From Actinomycetota bacterium (GTDB taxonomy: Bacteria > Actinomycetota > UBA4738 > HRBIN12), in assembly GCA_035697485.1 (NCBI GenBank), contig DASSCU010000024.1, positions 124,001-188,000 on the forward strand: DNA of 64,000 bases, written 5' to 3'. Of this stretch, positions 16,894 through 25,353 are shown in pieces; within the stretch, counting starts at the first letter, position 1; each line of letters starts with the position of its first letter. The translations under genes and the position numbers were made by a program. Under the pieces are notes generated by a model. That model was not told where the DNA came from. It made no database searches and saw nothing but the letters and a program-made list of their open reading frames with translations.

Positions 16894-16956
16894 GTCGCAA
16901 CGCCCCGGTCTCGTGCGCAACCGCGCCGCGGACGGTACGCCGGGCCGCCGAACGTG

Positions 16957-17604
16957 TCAACGGGCGCGGTTTCTCGATGTCAGCCATCGCGGATAGGACA
17001 TCGAATCCTCGAGCTCGAAGCTGAGTCCGGGAGGCCTGGGGCCCCGGAACAGCACCGCGACGGTCGCGCGGAGGACCGGCTCCAGGCTTTCCGATTCCCC
17101 CCCGGCCTCGAGGGCGATCGTCCACCATGCTTCGCTGCCGACGGTGAATCCCGAGACCTCGACCGAGCATCCGGGAAGCCCGGCCTCGGTCACGGGCCGC
17201 TCGACGAGCCCTTCCCCGGACATCCGGAAAGAACGGCGGTGACGGGTCTTCCAGAGGGCGACCCAGCTCGCGCCGTCGGCCGGCGGCAGGGCAACCGCGC
17301 TGAGCGGGAACAGCCATTTCTCCCAACGCTGGAGCCGGCCTCGGCCACCACCCGGCACCTCCAACACCCCGAGGTCTCCCCGGTACGCCTTCAGATCGAG
17401 CTCGGTGCCCCCCTTGATCTTCACCCCGAGCTCGGGGGCGGCCGGGTCCACGAGGTAGCGGTCCTCTCGCTGCTCGATCCATGCGTCGAACGGGCCCACC
17501 CACGCCAGCACCGCGTGCGGGATCTGGCCGCGGTAGATCCACCGGACCTCGAGCGAGATCGCCCCACCCTCGAAGGCTGGCGCGATGGGTTCGATCCTGT
17601 TCAT
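16957..17604 (-). CDS. Conserved-looking protein of unknown function
   Basis: I do not recognise this 215-residue protein. It looks soluble: no signal peptide or membrane helix. The N-terminal half alternates charged and hydrophobic residues (ISLEVRWIYRG, then YLVD and GVKIKGGTELDLKAYRG), weakly reminiscent of a beta-barrel such as a CYTH domain, but the ExExK signature is not there. The C-terminal part has EAWWTIALEAGGE. A ribosome binding site (GAAGGGAAGG) precedes the ATG, and codon use is like its neighbours, so it is probably a real gene. It is divergent from soxB. Confidence 0.6.
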   Translation of the reverse strand: MNRIEPIAPAFEGGAISLEVRWIYRGQIPHAVLAWVGPFDAWIEQREDRYLVDPAAPELGVKIKGGTELDLKAYRGDLGVLEVPGGGRGRLQRWEKWLFPLSAVALPPADGASWVALWKTRHRRSFRMSGEGLVERPVTEAGLPGCSVEVSGFTVGSEAWWTIALEAGGESESLEPVLRATVAVLFRGPRPPGLSFELEDSMSYPRWLTSRNRAR

Positions 17605-17665
17605 CGCACGCCTTCCCTTCGACCCTTCCGGATGAGGGACGTTCCCCGCCCGCTCGACCAGCCGA

Positions 17666-17678
17666 CGTCAGTCTGACG
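17666..17678. promoter_or_regulatory. Short palindrome in the soxB upstream region
   Basis: CGTCAGTCTGACG is a perfect dyad around a central T in the 214-bp divergent space between the unknown gene and soxB. It could be an operator, for example of the nearby IclR protein, but its length is modest. The rest of this space shows only the -10 box at 17805-17810. Confidence 0.3.
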
Positions 17679-17804
17679 CCGCCTCGCGGGAACGGCATCC
17701 CCCGAAGCGGGTGAGGAAGCGAAGGGTAGGCCGCCCGGCCCTCCGTTCACTCCTTGGGTTGCGGTGGGCGCACCCCCGGCCGGGACGGTCCGCCCCGAGC
17801 CGCC

Positions 17805-17810
17805 TACCCT
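17805..17810 (+). promoter_or_regulatory. -10 box of leaderless sox operon 1 transcript
   Basis: TACCCT ends 8 nt before the soxB ATG at 17819, with no Shine-Dalgarno sequence between. Confidence 0.45.
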
Positions 17811-17818
17811 GTGCGGCG

Positions 17819-19018
17819 ATGGGCGAGCGCTTCTGGCGTGCAGCGGAACCAAGGCCGGCCTACGAGGTCGTGATCGTGGGTGCCGGCGGGCACGGACTCG
17901 CCACCGCGTACTACCTCGCCGCGAACCACGGCATCACCGACGTCTGCGTGGTCGAGAAGGGCTGGCTCGGAGGCGGCAACATGGCCCGCAACACCACGAT
18001 CATCCGATCGAACTACCTCTGGGACGAGTCGGCGGCGATCTACGAGCACTCGCTGAGGCTCTGGGAGAGGCTCGAAGAGACGTTGTCGTTCGACATGCAG
18101 TTCTCGCAGCGCGGCGTATTGAACCTCGCCCACGACCTCGGCGACGTGCGCGCGAGCGTGCGGCGCGTGGAGGCCAACAGGCTGAACGGTGTCGACGCCG
18201 AGTGGCTCGATGCCGACGGCGTGAAGGCGTTCGCGCCGATCGTCAACACCTCGCCCCACGTTCGTTACCCGGTGCTGGGGGGCACGCTACAGCGCCGCGG
18301 CGGTGTCGCACGCCACGACAAGGTTGCGTGGGGCTATGCGCGCGGTGCCGATCGCCACGGCGTCGACATCGTCGAGCACGCCGAGGTCACCGGGTTCCTG
18401 CGGGGCGATGGCGGCACGGTGGAAGGGGTCGAGACCTCCCGGGGCACGATCCGGGCGGGGAAGATCGCCCTCGCGGCCGCCGGCCACACGAGCGTGCTGG
18501 CCTCGATGGTCGGTCTTCGGCTGCCGGTGCAGTCCCATCCCCTGCAGGCCCTCGTGAGCGCGCTGTACGAACCCGTGCTCGACTGCGTCGTGATGTCGAA
18601 CGCCGTGCACGTCTACGTCTCGCAGGCCGACAAGGGCGAACTCGTGATGGGAGCCGGCATCGACGCGTACATCGGGTACGGGCAGCGCGGGTCGTTCCAC
18701 GTGATCGAGCACCAGATGGCTGCGGCGATCGAGCTGTTCCCGATGTTCGCCCACGCCTCGATGCTGCGGACGTGGGGCGGCATCGTCGACGTCTGCCCCG
18801 ACGCCTCGCCGATCATCGACCGTACGCCGATCGACGGGCTCTTCGTCAACTGCGGCTGGGGTACGGGCGGGTTCAAGGGCACGCCGGGATCGGGATGGGT
18901 CTACGCCGAGACGATCGCGAACGGCGAGCCCGGGCCGCTGGCCCGACCGTTCTCGCTCGACCGGTTCACGACCGGCGCCCTGATCGACGAGCACGGCGCG
19001 GCGGCGGTCGCGCACTGA
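17819..19018 (+). CDS. soxB: Heterotetrameric sarcosine oxidase, beta subunit (locus 1)
   Basis: This 399-residue flavoprotein is the catalytic subunit that oxidises sarcosine. It has the FAD-binding GAGGHG (21-26), and H166 in [12 protein letters not shown], the position that carries covalently bound FMN in characterised SoxB. C-terminal [13 protein letters not shown] and [11 protein letters not shown] are typical. With SoxA, SoxD and SoxG it yields glycine, H2O2 and 5,10-methylene-THF. The ATG at 17819 is chosen over a longer frame because homology starts here and a -10 box lies just upstream. Unusually, an MmcQ/YjbR gene separates it from soxD. Confidence 0.92.
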   Translation: MGERFWRAAEPRPAYEVVIVGAGGHGLATAYYLAANHGITDVCVVEKGWLGGGNMARNTTIIRSNYLWDESAAIYEHSLRLWERLEETLSFDMQFSQRGVLNLAHDLGDVRASVRRVEANRLNGVDAEWLDADGVKAFAPIVNTSPHVRYPVLGGTLQRRGGVARHDKVAWGYARGADRHGVDIVEHAEVTGFLRGDGGTVEGVETSRGTIRAGKIALAAAGHTSVLASMVGLRLPVQSHPLQALVSALYEPVLDCVVMSNAVHVYVSQADKGELVMGAGIDAYIGYGQRGSFHVIEHQMAAAIELFPMFAHASMLRTWGGIVDVCPDASPIIDRTPIDGLFVNCGWGTGGFKGTPGSGWVYAETIANGEPGPLARPFSLDRFTTGALIDEHGAAAVAH

Positions 19019-19027
19019 TGGTGGCGC

Positions 19028-19375
19028 ATGGGCATCCGGGCATCGACCGTGCGAGCGTTCACCCTCTCGCTCCCCGAGACCGAGGAGCGCGAGACGTGGG
19101 AGACCGCCACGTTCCGCGTCCGGAGCAAGATCTTCCTGATGTTCAGCGAGCAGGAACGCCATGCGTGGATCAAGTCGATCCACGACGAACAGCGCGCGCT
19201 GATCGCGATGGACGCGGACGCGTGGTTCGCCCCACCCTACGTCGGTCCGAGCGGTTGGGTCGGCGCCGTGCTCTCGAAGACCGACGGCGACGAGGTGCGC
19301 GAGCTGATCGTCGAGGCATGGCGCATGACGGCACCCAAGCGTCTCGTCGCGTCCTTCGACGAGGGGAAGGCATGA
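19028..19375 (+). CDS. MmcQ/YjbR-family small protein
   Basis: This 115-residue protein fits the MmcQ/YjbR family (double-stranded DNA-binding-like fold): FTLSLPETEERETWETATFRV at the start, a central IFLMF strand, and ending with the helix ELIVEAWRMTAPKRL. It sits 9 bp after soxB and 4 bp before soxD, so it is co-transcribed with sarcosine oxidase, an unusual location. Its function here is unknown; a cyclic or small-molecule-binding role and a DNA-binding role are both possible. Confidence 0.75.
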   Translation: MGIRASTVRAFTLSLPETEERETWETATFRVRSKIFLMFSEQERHAWIKSIHDEQRALIAMDADAWFAPPYVGPSGWVGAVLSKTDGDEVRELIVEAWRMTAPKRLVASFDEGKA

Positions 19376-19379
19376 CGCC

Positions 19380-19667
19380 GTGCTGCTGATCCCCTGCCCG
19401 TGGTGCGGCCCCCGCGAGGAGATCGAGTTCCGCTACGGCGGGCAGGCGCACGTGAGCTACCCGGCCGATCCCGAGACCCTCACCGACGAGGAGTGGGCCG
19501 ACTACCTCTTCATGCGCGACAACCCTCGGGGCTGGTGGTCGGAGCGCTGGATGCATACAGCCGGATGCCGCCGCTGGTTCAACCTCACGCGGAACACGGC
19601 CACGAACGAGATCGGGGCCGCGTACCGCGTCGGCGAGGCGCCCCCCGGCGAGGCAGCGGACCGGTGA
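19380..19667 (+). CDS. soxD: Sarcosine oxidase delta subunit (locus 1)
   Basis: This 95-residue protein has the zinc-binding pattern of SoxD: C-P-W-C-G at residues 6-10, then H60 and C64 in MHTAGCRRWF. SoxD is a small structural subunit that binds zinc and helps hold SoxA and SoxB together. The GTG start is 4 bp after the MmcQ-like stop. The middle (ADPETLTDEEWADYLFMRDNPRGW) matches the family, and the protein is slightly longer than the locus 2 copy. Confidence 0.92.
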   Translation: MLLIPCPWCGPREEIEFRYGGQAHVSYPADPETLTDEEWADYLFMRDNPRGWWSERWMHTAGCRRWFNLTRNTATNEIGAAYRVGEAPPGEAADR

Positions 19668-19770
19668 CGGCCGTCAGGGCATCGCGAGGGTGCGCCGGCC
19701 CGCTGAGCGTGGGTCGCCATCTCGGGCTCCCTTCACTGGCACGGAGCCGCGCCGGCCTGAGGAGAGCCGC

Positions 19771-22467
19771 ATGACCGGGCGGCGACTCGTGCCGCCCGCC
19801 GGGCACGGTGTCGATCACGCGAGGTCGCTCGTGTTCTCGTTCGACGGCGAGGGGTACGAAGGCCTCGCCGGCGACACGCTCGCGAGCGCGCTGCTCGCGA
19901 ACGGTGTCGAGGTCGTCGCCCGCTCGCCGTTGCAAGGGCGACCGCGCGGGGTGTTCTCCGCCGGCGTCGAGGAGCCGAACGCGTTCGTCGAGGTCTCGGC
20001 GCCGGTGTTCCGCCCGATCGTGCCGGCGACCTCGGTGCCGCTCGTCGAAGGGCTCGTCGCATCGCCACGACCCGGGGTGGGAAGGCTCCCTCTCGGCGAC
20101 ACCGGCGCGCCCGTCGCGCACCATCGCCACGTGCACGTCGAGACGCTCGTGGTCGGCGCCGGCGTCGCCGGGCTGCGAGCCGCGCTCGAAGCCGCGGAGG
20201 CCGGTGACCGGGTGATGCTCGTGGACGAGCGACCGTGGCTCGGCGGCACCGCGACGTCCGGTGACGATGTCGACGGCGAGCCAGCGCTGGCGTGGATCGC
20301 GACCACCGGTGGAGCGCTCGCGAGCGCGTCGGAGGTGACCGTGGTCAGTGACGCCACGGCGCTCGGCGTCTACGACGACGGCTACGTCGTGGTGTACGAA
20401 CGGTCGTCACCGGTCGAACGCGTGCACCACGTGCGAGCTCGTCGCGTCGTGCTGGCGACCGGCGCCCACGAGCGTCCGATCGGGTTCCGGCGCAACGACC
20501 TGCCCGGCGTGATGCTCGCCTCCGCCGCGAGGCTCTACGCGGACCGCTTCGGCGTGCTGCCCGGGGAGCGGGCCGTCGTGTTCAGCACGAACCACGCGGG
20601 GCACGACGACGCGGTCGCACTCACTCGAAACGGGCTCGACGTCGCCGCGATCGTCGACCCCGGCGAGGGTGGCCGCGCCACAGACGCGGCTCGCCAGGCC
20701 GGCGTCGAGGTGCGCACCGGCTGGTCGGTGCTGGCCGCGGACGGCGACCCACGCGTCCGATCGGTGACGCTCCTCGGGCCCGGCGGTGCGGTCGACACGA
20801 TCGCCGCCGATCTCGTGCTCGTCTCCGGCGGCTGGAACCCGGCGTCGCAGCTCTGGCGCGGGATCGGGGGCGGCCTGCGCTGGGACGACGACCGGACGTG
20901 CTTCGTGCCCGACGGCTCGGGACCGCCCTGGCTCTCGGTCGTCGGCGCCGCGGCCGGCGACGTGCCTTCGAGCGTCCCGTACTGGTACACGCCCGCCGAC
21001 GACCTCTCCGAGCACTTCGTCGAGCTGCAGCGTGACTCGACGGTGGCCGACGTGCTCGACGCCGTCGGTCACGAGCTCCGCTCGACGGAGCATGTCAAGC
21101 GCGCCACGTACATCGGCACCGCGATCGACCAGGGGCGCACGAGCGGGGCGCTCACCGCGGCGATCGTGAACGAGGCATGGGGCGAGGGTCCCGGAGCGCA
21201 GGGGCCGACGAACAGCCGCCCGCCCTACACGCCGGTCCCCTACTCGGTGCTCGCGGGACCCGATCGTGGACCCAGGCTGCTCGACCCGGTCCGCACCACC
21301 CCGATGCACGAGCGGCACGTCGAGCGTGGTGCCACCTTCGAGAACGTCGGCCAATGGAAGCGGCCGTGGTACTTCCCGCTTCCCGGCGAGTCGATGCACG
21401 CGGCCGTGCAGCGAGAGTGCCTGGCGGTTCGGCGTGCCGCCGGCGTGATGGACGCATCGACCCTCGGCAAGATCGAGCTCGTCGGGCCGGACACGGCGGT
21501 CTTCCTCGACCGTCTCTACACCAACCGCATGTCGACGCTCCGCGTGGGCTCGATCCGGTACGGGATGATGCTCGGGCTCGACGGCATGGTGTTCGACGAC
21601 GGGGTCGCGATGCGGCTGGCCGACGACCGGTACCTGATCACGACCACGACCGGCGGCGCCGCGAAGGTCATGGACCACGTCGAGGAGTGGCTCCAGACGG
21701 AGTGGCCGTACCTGCAGGTGTACGCGACGAGCGTGACCGAGCAGTGGGCGACGATCGCGCTGAACGGGCCGGCCTGTCGCGACGTGCTCGCGGCGGCGGG
21801 CACCGACGTCGACGTCGACGCGACGGCCTTCCCGTTCATGACGTGGCGGGAGGGAGACGTCGCGGGCATGCCGGCCCGGGTCGCTCGCGTGAGCTTCAGC
21901 GGCGAGCTCGCCTACGAGATCAACGTCGCGGGGCACCTCGGCCTCGCGATGTGGGACGCCGTGCTGGAGGCCGGTCAGCCGCTCGGCCTCACCCCTTACG
22001 GCACGGAGTCGATGCACGTGCTGCGGGCCGAGAAGGGCTTCGTGATCGTGGGCCAGGACACCGACGGCACGGTGACCCCGCACGACCTCGGTATGTCGTG
22101 GATCGTTCGGAAGGACGACTCCGACTTCGTCGGTCGGCGTTCGCTCCGCCGGGCGGACACGGTGCGGCCCGACCGCAAACAGCTCGTCGGGTTGCTGCCG
22201 ACCGACCCTGGCGTCTGGTTGCCCGAGGGCGCGCAGCTCGTCTCGCCCGAGCATGCGTCGGCCGAAGCGCCCGTGCCGATGATCGGCCACGTCACGTCGA
22301 GCTACCGCAGTGCCGTGCTCGAGCGCACCTTCGCGCTGGCGATGGTGGCCGGCGGACGCGAGCGGATCGGCGGGCACGTGGTGTCGCCAACCCCCCGGGG
22401 TCCAGTGGAGTGCGCCGTCGTGCCGCCGGTGTTCTACGACGCCGAGGGGGGGCGCCGTGACGGCTGA
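19771..22467 (+). CDS. soxA: Sarcosine oxidase alpha subunit (locus 1)
   Basis: This 898-residue protein has an N-terminal small domain (SLVFSFDGEGYEGLAGDTLASALLANGV, matching the fold but without Fe-S cysteines), an NAD-binding Rossmann domain (GAGVAG, 129-134), a linker with STEHVKRATYIGTAIDQG, and a C-terminal GcvT-like folate-binding domain (from about 555). The last domain traps the formaldehyde equivalent on THF. The ATG at 19771 follows GAGGAGAG, while the longer frame lacks homology. The stop overlaps soxG by 11 nt. The domain order is classical for SoxA. Confidence 0.92.
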   Translation: MTGRRLVPPAGHGVDHARSLVFSFDGEGYEGLAGDTLASALLANGVEVVARSPLQGRPRGVFSAGVEEPNAFVEVSAPVFRPIVPATSVPLVEGLVASPRPGVGRLPLGDTGAPVAHHRHVHVETLVVGAGVAGLRAALEAAEAGDRVMLVDERPWLGGTATSGDDVDGEPALAWIATTGGALASASEVTVVSDATALGVYDDGYVVVYERSSPVERVHHVRARRVVLATGAHERPIGFRRNDLPGVMLASAARLYADRFGVLPGERAVVFSTNHAGHDDAVALTRNGLDVAAIVDPGEGGRATDAARQAGVEVRTGWSVLAADGDPRVRSVTLLGPGGAVDTIAADLVLVSGGWNPASQLWRGIGGGLRWDDDRTCFVPDGSGPPWLSVVGAAAGDVPSSVPYWYTPADDLSEHFVELQRDSTVADVLDAVGHELRSTEHVKRATYIGTAIDQGRTSGALTAAIVNEAWGEGPGAQGPTNSRPPYTPVPYSVLAGPDRGPRLLDPVRTTPMHERHVERGATFENVGQWKRPWYFPLPGESMHAAVQRECLAVRRAAGVMDASTLGKIELVGPDTAVFLDRLYTNRMSTLRVGSIRYGMMLGLDGMVFDDGVAMRLADDRYLITTTTGGAAKVMDHVEEWLQTEWPYLQVYATSVTEQWATIALNGPACRDVLAAAGTDVDVDATAFPFMTWREGDVAGMPARVARVSFSGELAYEINVAGHLGLAMWDAVLEAGQPLGLTPYGTESMHVLRAEKGFVIVGQDTDGTVTPHDLGMSWIVRKDDSDFVGRRSLRRADTVRPDRKQLVGLLPTDPGVWLPEGAQLVSPEHASAEAPVPMIGHVTSSYRSAVLERTFALAMVAGGRERIGGHVVSPTPRGPVECAVVPPVFYDAEGGRRDG

Positions 22468-23014
22468 GGCGTTCGAGCGGGACCCGTTGGCATCGCGCGT
22501 CGGCGATCTCGCAGCGGTCGCGGAGCGAACAGGCGGGCGCGTGACGCTCGAGCACGCCCCCTTCCTCGCGCAGGTCTCACTGCGGCTCGATCCCTCGCTC
22601 ACCGGACGCGCGCCGTACCCGATCCCGCTCGAGCCGAACACCGTGTGGGAAGACGGCTCGCGTGCGGTGCTCTGGCTCGGCCCCGACGAATGGCTCGTGC
22701 TCGGACCGCCGCACGCGAGCGCCGAGATCGCCGGTGAGCTCCGGACGGCACTCGATGGATCACATCGCTCGGTGATCGACGTGAGCTCGAATCGCGTCGC
22801 GATCGAGCTCGGCGGTCCGGGTCGGTTCGACCTGCTCGCGAGCGGGTGCTCGATCGACCTGCACCCACGAACGTGGCACCGAGGGATGTGCGCGCAGACG
22901 CTCTTCGCCAAGACCCAGGTGATCCTGCACGAGCGAGCCGATACGACCCGCGTGCTCGTGCGACCGTCGTTCGCCGACTACCTGCTGGACCGGTCGATCG
23001 CTGGCCTCGCCTAG
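22457..23014 (+). CDS. soxG: Sarcosine oxidase gamma subunit (locus 1)
   Basis: This 185-residue protein matches SoxG: PIPLEPNTVWEDGSRAVLWLGPDEWLVLGP, then the VIDVSSNRVAIELGGPGRFDLLASGCSIDL segment and a C-terminal FADYLLDRSI. The gamma subunit is related to the tail of GcvT and packs against the folate domain of SoxA. The GTG at 22457 overlaps the soxA stop. This closes the soxB-mmcQ-soxD-soxA-soxG operon; glyA and folate genes that often follow are not present here. Confidence 0.88.
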   Translation: MTAEAFERDPLASRVGDLAAVAERTGGRVTLEHAPFLAQVSLRLDPSLTGRAPYPIPLEPNTVWEDGSRAVLWLGPDEWLVLGPPHASAEIAGELRTALDGSHRSVIDVSSNRVAIELGGPGRFDLLASGCSIDLHPRTWHRGMCAQTLFAKTQVILHERADTTRVLVRPSFADYLLDRSIAGLA

Positions 23015-23037
23015 CGCGTCGGGCCACGGCCACGCGC

Positions 23038-23043
23038 TAGAGT
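23038..23043 (+). promoter_or_regulatory. -10 box of leaderless MFS transcript
   Basis: TAGAGT ends 6 nt before the ATG at 23050, so this transporter has its own promoter despite lying only 35 bp after soxG. Confidence 0.45.
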
Positions 23044-23049
23044 CCGCGC

Positions 23050-24687
23050 ATGTCGGCCGAGGCGAGCACGGCACAGGCATCCGGCGCCGCCGGTATGGTG
23101 CTCCTCACGCTGTGTGCCGGACAGTTCCTGATGGCGCTCGACAGCTCCGTGATGAACGTGTCGATCGCCACCGTCGCCGACGACCTCGACACCACCGTGA
23201 CGGGGATCCAGACCGCGATCGTCCTCTACACGCTCGTGATGGCGATGCTGATGGTCACGGGCGGCAAGATCGGCTCGATCATCGGACGCAGACGCGCGTT
23301 CACGATCGGGCTCGTGATCTACTGCTCGGGGTCGCTGACGACGGCTTTTTCGCCGAACCTCGGCGTGCTGCTCCTCGGATGGTCGCTCCTGGAGGGGATC
23401 GGCGCGGCCCTGATCATGCCGGCGATCGTCGCCCTCGTCGCCGGTAACTTCCCCGCGGATGGGCGTCCTCGTGCCTACGGATTGATCGGGGCGGCCGGGG
23501 CCATCGCGATCGCCGTTGGGCCGCTGATCGGCGGACTCGCGACGACCTACGCGTCCTGGCGGTGGGTCTTCGTCGGCGAGGTGGTCGTCGGCGCGGGCAT
23601 CTTCCTGTTCAGCCGCCGGATCGCCGCCGAGCCGGTCGAGAACCCCCCGCACCTCGACCTGTTGGGCTCCTTCCTCTGGGCCCTCGGGATGGGCCTCACG
23701 ATCTTCGGCGTCCTGTTCTCGGGCGACTGGGGATGGGTTGTTGCGAACGACGGCGCCCCGACGGTGTTCGGCGGGCTGTCGCCCGTGATCTGGTTGATCC
23801 TCGGGGGCCTGGCGACGATCGGGCTGTTCATGCGGCACGTGCGTCGGCTCGACGCCGTAGGAAAGGAACCGCTGGTGACACCGTCGCTCTTCCGGAACGA
23901 GCAGATGACCGGCGGACTCGTGATGTTCTTCTTCCAGTTCGTGGTGATGATGGGGCTGTTCTTCGTGATCCCGCTCTACCTGTCGGTCGCCCTCGGGCTC
24001 TCGGCGATCGACACCGGGATCAAGATCACGCCGCTCTCGCTCACCATGCTGCTCGCCGCGGCGGGCGTCCCGAAGTTCTTCCCGAACGTCTCGCCTCGGC
24101 GGGTGGTCGAGCTCTCCCTCGTCGCCGCGGTCTTCGGCATCGTGCTGCTCTTCAGCACGATGGACGTGAACGCGAGCGCGGCGATCGTGACGGGTCCGCT
24201 CATGCTGATCGGGCTTGCGATGGGGGGCCTCGCCTCGCAGCTGGGGAGCGTCACCGTCTCGGCGGTCCCCGACGACGAGAGCCCCGAGGTCGGCGGCCTC
24301 CAGAACACCGCCACGCAGTTCGGCGCGTCGCTCGGCACGGCGCTCGCAGGCTCGGTGCTGATCGCCTCGCTGTCGGCATCGTTCCTGACCGGGATCGAAG
24401 AGAACCCGGACGTGCCACAGCAGGTCGTCTCACAGTCGACCGTTCAGCTGACGAGCGGTGTGCCCTTCATCTCCGACGCGGACCTCGAGACGGCGCTGGA
24501 CGACGCAGGGGTCGACCCTACGACCAGCCAGGCGATCGTCGACGTGAACGAGCAGGCTCGCGTGGACGGCCTGCGTTCCGCGCTCGCCCTGCTTGCGATC
24601 ATCGGAATGATCGCGCTCTTCTTCACGAAGCGGATCCCGACGACGCAGCCCGGCACGGTCGCAGCGGCGATCGACGCCCCTGCCTAG
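23050..24687 (+). CDS. MFS transporter, DHA2 (14-helix drug:H+ antiporter) type
   Basis: This 545-residue protein has about 14 hydrophobic helices. The first carries LDSSVMNVSIATVADDL (the DHA2 motif D1), and the loop between helices 2 and 3 has GGKIGSIIGRRR (motif A); motif C appears as AAGAIAIAVGPLIGG. An extracytoplasmic segment of about 80 residues (IEENPDVPQQV onward) sits before the last helix. Such proteins export lipophilic or cationic compounds using the proton gradient. The substrate is unknown; it probably protects the cell or exports a product rather than importing sarcosine. Confidence 0.88.
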   Translation: MSAEASTAQASGAAGMVLLTLCAGQFLMALDSSVMNVSIATVADDLDTTVTGIQTAIVLYTLVMAMLMVTGGKIGSIIGRRRAFTIGLVIYCSGSLTTAFSPNLGVLLLGWSLLEGIGAALIMPAIVALVAGNFPADGRPRAYGLIGAAGAIAIAVGPLIGGLATTYASWRWVFVGEVVVGAGIFLFSRRIAAEPVENPPHLDLLGSFLWALGMGLTIFGVLFSGDWGWVVANDGAPTVFGGLSPVIWLILGGLATIGLFMRHVRRLDAVGKEPLVTPSLFRNEQMTGGLVMFFFQFVVMMGLFFVIPLYLSVALGLSAIDTGIKITPLSLTMLLAAAGVPKFFPNVSPRRVVELSLVAAVFGIVLLFSTMDVNASAAIVTGPLMLIGLAMGGLASQLGSVTVSAVPDDESPEVGGLQNTATQFGASLGTALAGSVLIASLSASFLTGIEENPDVPQQVVSQSTVQLTSGVPFISDADLETALDDAGVDPTTSQAIVDVNEQARVDGLRSALALLAIIGMIALFFTKRIPTTQPGTVAAAIDAPA

Positions 24688-24705
24688 CCACCAAGGGCCA
24701 GAAGT

Positions 24706-24739
24706 CCCGCTCGACGCGGGCCTGGGGGAGTCGGCCCCC
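24706..24739 (+). terminator. Double hairpin after the MFS gene
   Basis: Two small stems follow the MFS stop: CCCGC/GCGGG (24706-24710, 24716-24720) and GGGGG/CCCCC (24724-24728, 24735-24739). No U-tract follows. Together they are a plausible but weak terminator. Confidence 0.35.
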
Positions 24740-24838
24740 TGCCGTCGAGAGCTAACCTGTCAATAGGTCGGTTTCCGGCCTCCCGAGCGCTCTCTCCCGA
24801 GGCCGGACATCCGAGGGATGGAGGGAAGGAGGTCGACG

Positions 24839-25261
24839 ATGGCAACCTCAACGAAGCCGTACGTCGTACCGGAAGGGATGGTCGAGCCCGAACCCGTGGT
24901 GCGTTCGGGTTGGATGACGTTCGCCGCCATCGTGTTCCTGTTCAGCGCTTTCGCCAACCTGATCTGGGGGCTCGGTGCGCTCGCCGACAAGGCGTACCTG
25001 GATGAAGGCGGTTTGCTGTACAGCACCCTCGAGACCTGGGGGTGGGTCGCCGTGATCTGGAGCGGCGCCGTCCTCATCGCTGCGCTGCTCTTGTTCGCCC
25101 GTGTCCCCGCGGCACCGGTCGTCGGCATCGTGTTGGCGTCGGTGAGCTGCCTGTTCTGGCTGTTCGCCCTGCCGGTGCTTCCGCTGTTCGCGATGACCGC
25201 GATCCTGATCGACGTCCTCGTGATCTACGGACTGACCGCACACGGGCTGGATGCCGCGTAG
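24839..25261 (+). CDS. DUF7144-type four-helix membrane protein
   Basis: This 140-residue protein has a short cytoplasmic N-terminus and four membrane helices (about 29-50, 70-90, 95-112, 116-135). The pattern SGWMTFAAIVFLFSAFANL, then ETWGWVAVIWSGAVLIAAL and VLVIYGLTAHG, matches the DUF7144 membrane proteins found in actinobacteria. Function is unknown. GGAAGGAGGT lies 5 nt before the ATG at 24839, which decides the start against an ATG 21 nt upstream. Confidence 0.8.
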   Translation: MATSTKPYVVPEGMVEPEPVVRSGWMTFAAIVFLFSAFANLIWGLGALADKAYLDEGGLLYSTLETWGWVAVIWSGAVLIAALLLFARVPAAPVVGIVLASVSCLFWLFALPVLPLFAMTAILIDVLVIYGLTAHGLDAA

Positions 25262-25353
25262 CGGACGGTACAGAGCGCCCGCCACGATCGGCCTGGGCCG
25301 TGCCGACGGCACGACCCGGGCTCGTGGCGTCGTCGTGGCCGCCGGGTTCGTGA

